Assembly: GCA_963532875.1 (NCBI GenBank)
Contig: CAUSLO010000021.1
Location: 1 to 20,991, forward strand
DNA: 20,991 nucleotides
Direction: 5' to 3'
Source: CAUTUX01 sp963532875
GTDB lineage: Bacteria > Bacillota > Clostridia > Christensenellales > CAG-917
In this document: positions 16,093 through 20,991 of the stretch, in pieces
Numbering within the stretch: position 1 is the stretch's first letter
How the letters are laid out: the number at the start of each line of letters is the position of its first letter
Translations under genes and position numbers: made by a program
Notes under the pieces: model-generated
Database searches by the model: none
What the model was told of the DNA's origin: nothing
What the model saw: the letters and a program-made list of their open reading frames with translations, nothing else

Positions 16093-16805
16093 AATTTTTC
16101 TTCTTCAGTTTTGTTAATTGAGGCTTCTTCGACTTGATTTATCTCGTTAGTTTCCTTGTTTGATATTTCATCAGTCTGATTTGTCTCTTGAAGATTGTTG
16201 TTTGATGTTTCGTCAATTTCGCCTGATTCTTGAATACCGCTATTTGACATTTGGGCACTCGGATTAGTTTCTGTACTCTCTTCTTTTAGCTTACCCTTTT
16301 TAAATTCTTTAACCAATTGAACAATTAAAACTATTACTAGGACAACGGCTGCGTTACTGATAAAGACGTCTGCAATATTGAAAATACCCCAATTAAACGA
16401 AAACTTAAAGAAGTCTCTTACGTATTTAAATTTAATTCTGTCAACGAGATTTCCCATTCCACCGCCAATTATTAGGGCTAGTGGGATTCTGATTTGAAGT
16501 CCTTGTTTGAGATCTAAAATTAAGAATACACCTATACCAATGAGTAATAAGGAAGTTACAACCGTTAGCATAGTTGTTGCATTTGAAAAAGCCGAAAACG
16601 CTCCGCCTGTGTTTTGTTCGTATGTTAAATTCAAGAGTCCTTTAATTAAGACTTGCTCGCCTGGATTCTTTCGCATCTTTATTTCCAAGAAGTGCTTAGA
16701 AACCAAATCTAAAGTCAACACTATAGCGAATAGCGAAAACTCTAAAATATACCACCACCAGCGTTTCTTTAATGTGTCTTTTACTTTTTGAGGTATTAAT
16801 ATCAT
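16089..16805 (-). CDS. lspA: Lipoprotein signal peptidase LspA with repetitive C-terminal tail
   Basis: LspA removes signal peptides from prolipoproteins in the membrane. Four hydrophobic segments are present (about 18-35, 76-98, 105-118 and 148-165). The active-site aspartates are D122 in GNLVDRIKF and D146 in FNIADVFI, and EQNTGGAFS is conserved. The core ends near 170, the usual family length. A further 68 residues form a hydrophilic, acidic, N/E/T-rich tail holding about three copies of a 14-residue unit (198-211, 212-225, 226-238, starting DETSN, DEISN, EEASI). The matching DNA repeats lie 42 bp apart. The tail is probably cytoplasmic. The ATG at 16805 overlaps the sepF stop by 4 nt. Confidence 0.93.
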   Translation of the reverse strand: MILIPQKVKDTLKKRWWWYILEFSLFAIVLTLDLVSKHFLEIKMRKNPGEQVLIKGLLNLTYEQNTGGAFSAFSNATTMLTVVTSLLLIGIGVFLILDLKQGLQIRIPLALIIGGGMGNLVDRIKFKYVRDFFKFSFNWGIFNIADVFISNAAVVLVIVLIVQLVKEFKKGKLKEESTETNPSAQMSNSGIQESGEIDETSNNNLQETNQTDEISNKETNEINQVEEASINKTEEEKL

Positions 16806-17230
16806 TTCTTTTTTAATTCTTGAGGTATTGTAATGTTTACTCCACTTGGGGCAATTAAGATGATGTTCTCCGTTATATTTTGAATTGTTGCGTCTAATGC
16901 GTATACAGCACCACTTAAGAAATCTAAAATTCTATATACCGACTGTTTGTTCAAAGTCTTAAAGTCAACAATTACTTGCTCTCTATTTTTTAGATGATCA
17001 ATTATTAATTGAACGTGTTCAAATGTAGATGGTGAATGCAACATTACTCCGCCAACTTGCGTGCTTTGCATTGGTTCTTCTGGCATTGGCATTAGCATGT
17101 TCATCTGTTGCACAGGCTGCATATTTTGCATTGGCTGCCAATTGTTCATGCCATACATCCCATTCATATTATTCATATTGTTCATGTTCTGAAAATTATT
17201 CATCCCATTGTTTTGCCATTGTGAATTCAT
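16802..17230 (-). CDS. sepF: SepF cell-division protein with Met/Asn-rich N-terminus
   Basis: SepF bundles FtsZ and tethers the Z-ring to the membrane. The C-terminal domain (about 60-136) matches SepF: HSPSTFEHVQLIIDHLKNR, VIVDFKTL, ILDFLSGAVYALDATIQ and IILIAPSGVNI. The length of 142 residues is close to normal. Residues 1-55 are not: they are mostly M, N, Q and P with MNNMN-type repeats, in place of the amphipathic membrane-targeting helix that usually opens SepF. The ATG at 17230 is preceded by GGAG at 7 nt and overlaps the yggS stop, so the start is well supported and no missing upstream helix is apparent. Position between yggS and lspA is the standard division cluster, although ylmG, ylmH and divIVA are missing. 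Confidence 0.9.
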   Translation of the reverse strand: MNSQWQNNGMNNFQNMNNMNNMNGMYGMNNWQPMQNMQPVQQMNMLMPMPEEPMQSTQVGGVMLHSPSTFEHVQLIIDHLKNREQVIVDFKTLNKQSVYRILDFLSGAVYALDATIQNITENIILIAPSGVNITIPQELKKK

Positions 17231-17850
17231 ATTCTTTCTCCAAAGATTGCTCTCCCTAATCTTACCATAGTAGACCCATTTTCTAAAGCAATTTTAAAAT
17301 CCTCACTCATACCCATGGATAGGATATTAAAGTTATAGCTTTTAAATATCTCATATAGGCTCTTCATTCTTTTTGATATCTCTTCACGTTCTAAGCCTAT
17401 AGGCATAACTGTCATTAAACCTTCGATTTTAACGTTTGTGTATGCTGAGCATTTATCAAGAAAGGAATCTAAGTCTGATTGCTGTATTCCGCCTCTTGAT
17501 GGGTCATCAGTTAAATTAATTTCAATTAGACACTTCTGGACTTTGTTTATTTCTTTTGCCCTTAAATTGATTTCTTTTAAAAGCGATTCCCTATCAAGAG
17601 AATGTATCAAGTCTACCTTATCAATTATGTACTTGACCTTATTGCTTTGTAACTGACCAATTAAATGCCATGTGCAAGTTGGGTCATACTTTTCTAATAA
17701 CTCTTGTACTCGATTTTCGCCAAAGATTAAATTTGGATACTTCTTATGAACTTCTTCTAAAATCTCTTTTGACTGCGTTTTAGTTGCGAGAACTAATGTA
17801 GCCCCTTGGGTTTCTTTTAAAAAATACTCAATGTTATCTAAGTAGTTCAC
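17227..17850 (-). CDS. yggS: YggS-family PLP homeostasis protein
   Basis: YggS/YlmE proteins bind pyridoxal phosphate without known catalysis and help to balance vitamin B6 and amino acid pools. K24 in LATKTQ aligns with the PLP lysine. FGENRVQE (43-50), WHLIGQLQSNK (61-71), GLMTVMP and the terminal LSMGMSEDFKIAL and RLGRAIFGER motifs are diagnostic. At 207 residues it is a little shorter than the usual 220-235, mainly at the N-terminus. The start is GTG at 17850, overlapping the GH36 stop by 4 nt (GTGA), with no strong ribosome binding site, so translation is probably coupled to the upstream gene. It heads the yggS-sepF-lspA-rluD series. Confidence 0.93.
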   Translation of the reverse strand: MNYLDNIEYFLKETQGATLVLATKTQSKEILEEVHKKYPNLIFGENRVQELLEKYDPTCTWHLIGQLQSNKVKYIIDKVDLIHSLDRESLLKEINLRAKEINKVQKCLIEINLTDDPSRGGIQQSDLDSFLDKCSAYTNVKIEGLMTVMPIGLEREEISKRMKSLYEIFKSYNFNILSMGMSEDFKIALENGSTMVRLGRAIFGERI

Positions 17851-19514
17851 CTCAATTCTTTTTGGCTATGTTCTCCTGTTACAAGATTCATTTTAAAATT
17901 ATATGTTTTGCCATCTTCTGTGAATATAACTGAAATTTCATCTTCATTTGTATATTCAGCATTAACAACCTTGCCCTTAAATCTAGTGAAGTATTTCTTA
18001 AGGTCGCTATTCTTCTTATCATCATATTTGCTTACATCATCTGAAACAAATAAAACTGACCCAAACATGTTATTAACTTTAGCCAATAATTTTTTTTGTG
18101 TATCTGAGAATCTCAATAATGTTGCTCCATCGTTATCTTCTCTTAGATAGAATACATCTGGATCTAATGCAAATATTCTGTTATTTAAATGTCTTCTAAA
18201 TACTGAATTGTTAATTGATGTCTTTGTTGAGACTATTTCTTGATTTGTTGTTTTGACATAAAATCTATCTTTAAATGTTTTCTCAACGTCAGAACCTGTA
18301 CGCATTGCATCTGCATATCCGAATGCAGGTCCAATAGGCGAACCACATGCATGTAAAATTTTATCTCCACAGCAATCTGCTAGGAATTCCATTGCCTCAC
18401 ACATTATTTGTCCTCTTGTCTTTCCGTTTCTTGGAATCATACACTCTGCATACAAGAAGTCTAACTTCAACATGTCAAAGCCCCACTCATTCAAGAATCT
18501 GTTAAATGTCTTTCTAATATAGTCTCTTGCTTCTGGTTTTTCTATATCAAGAACATAGAACCCGCCCCAAGATATTCCGCCTAGCACAAGTCTGCCGTTC
18601 TTATCTCTGAGCAATAGGTGTTTCTTTTCTTTTACAAACTTTGATGACTTTTGTGCTGCGAATGGTGCACACCAAAGACCTATCTTTAAATTGTTTGCAT
18701 GTGCTTTGTCTACTATTGGTTTAAGGCCATGTGGGAACTTTTCTTTATCTATATCCCAGTCTCCATTTGCAGTTGAATATCCATCATCTATTTGGAAAAT
18801 ATTTGCATCGCTCTTTGAATCAATAAGCGCTTGCAAATCACGATTTATGATTTCTTCATTAATACCTTGATAATAGTTATACCAAGATGTATACCCCTTT
18901 AAGTATAGGTCTCCACCTCTCTTCTTGAAGTTAGCAAAATATTTATCAAACACTTCGTCATATTTGCCAGTGAATTTTACTACATTTATGAATTCGTATT
19001 CTTTGCTGGTTTTTAAACCTTCTAAGTCTTTTTCAATTATGAATTGATTGTTTTTTACATCAGCATAGAAAACTGTATAGCCTGTTCTTTCATTTATTGA
19101 ACCGTATAAAGTTAAATCATCATACTTACGTAAATATGTGTATGTGTATGAGTGGAATAACCCATCTCTATATTTTGTGAAGTTGTAGTCTCCACAGAAT
19201 GTTGTAATTCTCTTAAATAGTTTACATTTACTAATTCCAACTAAACCTGGCTGTTGCTCTTTAATTTGGAATTCTCTCGATTTTGTCCAAGATTGATATC
19301 CATTTACAAAAACTCTAGCATCAATATCGTAATACTCATCCCAAACAAGTTCGGCTTTAATTACTTCAATTTCTTGGTTTGGTGTAAACCATATTTTGAT
19401 TGAATCTTCATTTATTTCTTTTCTAAATTTGACTTTCTCATCATCTTCATGAATGCAGTAAGTTTTATCACCACATTTATACTTAAAATTAATCTTATGT
19501 TGTTCTAAGTACAT
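17847..19514 (-). CDS. GH36-type alpha-galactosidase-like glycoside hydrolase
   Basis: This 555-residue protein has the clan GH-D (beta/alpha)8 barrel. KGYTSWYNYY (206-215), QIDDGY (241-246) and IGLWCAPF (278-285) are barrel motifs. DMLKLDFLYAE supplies the likely nucleophile D352 and RTGSDVE the likely acid/base D409. The N-terminal 190 residues form a beta-sandwich. No signal peptide is seen, so it is probably cytoplasmic and acts on imported alpha-galactosides. It is shorter than classical GH36 enzymes of about 720 residues, so substrate preference is uncertain. The ATG at 19514 follows AAGGAGAGGGG, a strong site. It sits 39 nt after oapA and overlaps yggS by 4 nt, an unexpected place for a sugar-degrading gene. 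Confidence 0.88.
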   Translation of the reverse strand: MYLEQHKINFKYKCGDKTYCIHEDDEKVKFRKEINEDSIKIWFTPNQEIEVIKAELVWDEYYDIDARVFVNGYQSWTKSREFQIKEQQPGLVGISKCKLFKRITTFCGDYNFTKYRDGLFHSYTYTYLRKYDDLTLYGSINERTGYTVFYADVKNNQFIIEKDLEGLKTSKEYEFINVVKFTGKYDEVFDKYFANFKKRGGDLYLKGYTSWYNYYQGINEEIINRDLQALIDSKSDANIFQIDDGYSTANGDWDIDKEKFPHGLKPIVDKAHANNLKIGLWCAPFAAQKSSKFVKEKKHLLLRDKNGRLVLGGISWGGFYVLDIEKPEARDYIRKTFNRFLNEWGFDMLKLDFLYAECMIPRNGKTRGQIMCEAMEFLADCCGDKILHACGSPIGPAFGYADAMRTGSDVEKTFKDRFYVKTTNQEIVSTKTSINNSVFRRHLNNRIFALDPDVFYLREDNDGATLLRFSDTQKKLLAKVNNMFGSVLFVSDDVSKYDDKKNSDLKKYFTRFKGKVVNAEYTNEDEISVIFTEDGKTYNFKMNLVTGEHSQKELR

Positions 19515-19535
19515 CTTCTCCCCCTCTCCTTAAAG

Positions 19536-19557
19536 TTAAGGATATCAAAATCCTTAA
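19536..19557 (-). other. Hairpin overlapping the oapA stop codon
   Basis: TTAAGGAT and ATCCTTAA (8-bp arms, 6-nt loop) form a perfect inverted repeat that includes the oapA TAA. No U-run follows on the minus strand, and the GH36 ribosome binding site begins about 6 nt later. It is more likely a processing or stability element, or a weak attenuator, than a full terminator. Confidence 0.55.
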
Positions 19558-20225
19558 TTTACATCAATATCTTGTTTTTTGCATTTCCCCTTCTTTTTGT
19601 TCTTTATTCTCTTTTTAGGTGTTAAGAAACTCAATATCTTTGAAATTGCTAGAACAATTTCTTTTGAATATTTCATTGCAATTGCTTTCATGAAAGCCTT
19701 ACCGCCTATTGTTATAGATGCAACTAAAGCGGTTAATAAGATTGGCAATATTTGTTTCCAAGCTTCACTGGCAATCTTCTTTGAGAAGAAATATACTACT
19801 GCCGCAACGCAAGCACCTGATATAACTCCGATAATATCCCCAACTAAATCGTTCAATATTGAGGCTACTTTATCATTTCTCTTTATAAGCCAAATCGCTA
19901 TTTTAGATCCTCGAACCTTTTTTGATGCCATAGCGTAAAATGGGATAATATCGCATGTCGTAAATGCAATACCTATACTGTCAGCAATTATACTAATTAA
20001 AACTAAAATAACCAGAACTGCAATTGTAACCCCAACATATTTGTTATTTGTTGCTAACTCTGCTAGGTAACTGATTAAAGCCGATACAACAAAAGAAATT
20101 ATTGTCAATTTTGTTGCCCAAATTACAGCCTTCTGTGTTGGTGTCTTTACTTTCTTTTCTTTTTTTAATTTATCTTGCTTCGGTTCTTCTTCAATAGATG
20201 AACTATCTTTATCTTCAGTATCCAT
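19554..20225 (-). CDS. oapA: OapA-like membrane protein (OLE RNA-associated protein)
   Basis: OapA is a membrane protein that binds OLE RNA and places it at the membrane; homologues are often annotated as CorB/DUF21-like. The start chosen is ATG at 20225, after AAAAAGGA; the open frame continues upstream to 20318 but only through the RNA. This gives 223 residues: a charged N-terminus (1-33), hydrophobic segments at about 34-54, 64-87, 131-147 and 157-175, and a lysine-rich tail (204-217). NDLVGDIIGVISG contains D126 and D130, fitting the DxxxD motif described for OapA. IADSIGIAFTTCDIIPFYAMASKKV is the other segment I associate with this family. The adjacent long structured RNA supports the call. 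I recognised it from memory of family features, not from an alignment. Confidence 0.78.
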   Translation of the reverse strand: MDTEDKDSSSIEEEPKQDKLKKEKKVKTPTQKAVIWATKLTIISFVVSALISYLAELATNNKYVGVTIAVLVILVLISIIADSIGIAFTTCDIIPFYAMASKKVRGSKIAIWLIKRNDKVASILNDLVGDIIGVISGACVAAVVYFFSKKIASEAWKQILPILLTALVASITIGGKAFMKAIAMKYSKEIVLAISKILSFLTPKKRIKNKKKGKCKKQDIDVN

Positions 20226-20239
20226 TTCTTCCTTTTTAG

Positions 20240-20798
20240 TTTCGGTGGTAGCAATCACTGTAAACATTGTGTCATAGGTTCGGAATGTTTTCCATGCCGT
20301 GCAACTCGTTGTCGCCAATCAAGAAGTTTCCAATTACGCACTGCAGCTTTCGCTACCGAACTACCACTAAGAGCACACCATAATCCAACAATTGCTTCGT
20401 GAGAACAGTCTAGAAGTTTTCCTTAACGATCCACGCTATACCTATCCTCTTTTGCAAACAGCATTTCAAAGGGCTATCAATTTAACTGTTGGCCTTTAGT
20501 TTCAACTGTGTTCCCTTATCCCTAACTGCTCACTCAAGGCTGGCTACACTGTACATAGCTTTTCAACCACATAACAGGTTCATCCCAAGACAGTTATTCC
20601 TAACCGTTCTAGGTCTCCACGATAATTGGGGTAAATTAATATGCCGTTATCAATTTCCCAAAAATCTTAACCTTCAGCATTCGCCCAAATTTGGCAATCT
20701 AAGCAAACACCAAAGACTTCACCGATATGCCATGCTGCGGCATTTTACCTCCGCCTTCAATATAGCGTATCCCGACTAGAATACTGCACCACCGATCT
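20240..20798 (-). ncRNA. ole: Probable OLE RNA (ornate large extremophilic RNA)
   Basis: About 550 nt without a plausible minus-strand gene separate a promoter from oapA. The stretch is clearly richer in G and C than nearby intergenic DNA, as expected for a folded RNA. Local hairpins on the minus strand include GTATTC/GGATAC (20767-20784), ATGCC/GGCAT (20727-20743) and GTAGC/GCTGC closed by a GAAA tetraloop (20343-20356). Position directly upstream of an OapA-like gene is the hallmark of OLE RNA, a large RNA (about 600 nt) of anaerobic and extremophilic Firmicutes linked to stress responses. No group II intron domain V, RNase P core motif or tmRNA end is seen. The 5' end is inferred from the promoter; the 3' end is approximate. 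Confidence 0.7.
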
Positions 20799-20804
20799 AA
20801 ATCC

Positions 20805-20833
20805 ATTATACAGTTTTTTTAATTTAGTTTAAA
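20805..20833 (-). promoter_or_regulatory. Promoter of the OLE RNA-oapA transcript
   Basis: On the minus strand a perfect TATAAT (20805-20810) lies 17 bp from TTTAAA (20828-20833). Transcription would begin near 20798. The -35 overlaps the stop codon of the upstream partial gene. Confidence 0.6.
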
Positions 20834-20991
20834 GATGTCTTTTAATTTTTGGATATGCAGATTTTGTTGTTCTAACACTATGAACTTGTTTCAACTTCTC
20901 TGTTAGTTTACTCTTTTTTACATTTACCAAATGCTTCCTAAGTTTCGACGACAACCCCCTAAATGTGGTGTTAAACCTTAAATAAGGTGTT
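20829..20991 (-). CDS. 3' end of an unrecognised gene with a basic C-terminus (partial)
   Basis: An open frame enters from the right edge and runs 53 codons to a TAA at 20829-20831. The other two minus-strand frames close within a few codons. The peptide is strongly basic, with segments such as SSKLRKHLVNVKKSKL and YPKIKRHL at the end. I do not recognise the family. The stop lies about 18 bp before the -10 box of the downstream RNA promoter. Because only the tail is visible, even its coding status is moderately certain. Confidence 0.45.
   Translation of the reverse strand, partial: TPYLRFNTTFRGLSSKLRKHLVNVKKSKLTEKLKQVHSVRTTKSAYPKIKRHL

Noticed and set aside
20226..20318. 31-codon N-terminal extension of oapA
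   Set aside because: No ribosome binding site before the upstream ATGs, and the sequence belongs to the 3' part of the RNA; ATG at 20225 has AAGGA.
20489..20779. Open frame of 96 codons on the plus strand
   Set aside because: It lies wholly antisense to the probable OLE RNA and has no supporting ribosome binding site or recognisable motif.
20240..20830. Group II intron, RNase P RNA or tmRNA as explanation of the non-coding region
   Set aside because: No domain V hairpin, no RNase P core GAGGAAAGUCC-like motif, and no CCA-ended tRNA-like domain could be seen.

Overview
The window looks like a low-GC Firmicutes chromosome, most likely Clostridia. The evidence is AT-rich DNA, strong GGAGG-type ribosome binding sites, a T-box leader, a Bacillus-type large SRP RNA, WhiA, SepF, DnaE, FakA (YloV), and an apparent OLE RNA next to its membrane partner OapA. 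I cannot name a species. Every protein gene I accept is on the minus strand; the only accepted plus-strand gene is the SRP RNA. No tRNA, rRNA, CRISPR array, transposase or phage gene is visible.

In transcription order, the right edge (20829-20991) holds the 3' end of an unrecognised gene with a basic C-terminus. It is followed by a promoter and about 550 nt of structured non-coding RNA, then oapA. I read these as an OLE ribonucleoprotein locus. A short gap leads to a GH36 alpha-galactosidase-like gene, then yggS, sepF, lspA and rluD, joined by 4-nt overlaps. A second cluster holds a PHP phosphoesterase, whiA and dnaE, also overlapping. Next comes a GPH-family sugar symporter overlapping tcdA, which overlaps an SGNH hydrolase.

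At about 6290-6350 two promoters lie back to back with 1 bp between their -35 boxes. The plus-strand one makes SRP RNA. The minus-strand one makes a tryptophan T-box leader (UGG specifier, UGGC antiterminator bulge) that controls a stand-alone TrpB2-type tryptophan synthase beta subunit. A PLC-like membrane-anchored protein and a DEDDh exonuclease follow trpB and may share its transcript. The left end carries fakA and an unrecognised membrane-anchored protein.

Beyond the genes, a 15-20 bp sequence (core AGATATTCTAATCCG) occurs three times, each time at the stop codon of a gene. SepF and LspA both have low-complexity extensions that their families normally lack. The most notable element is the OLE/OapA locus; its assignment rests on OapA features and synteny, since I could not run a covariance search.
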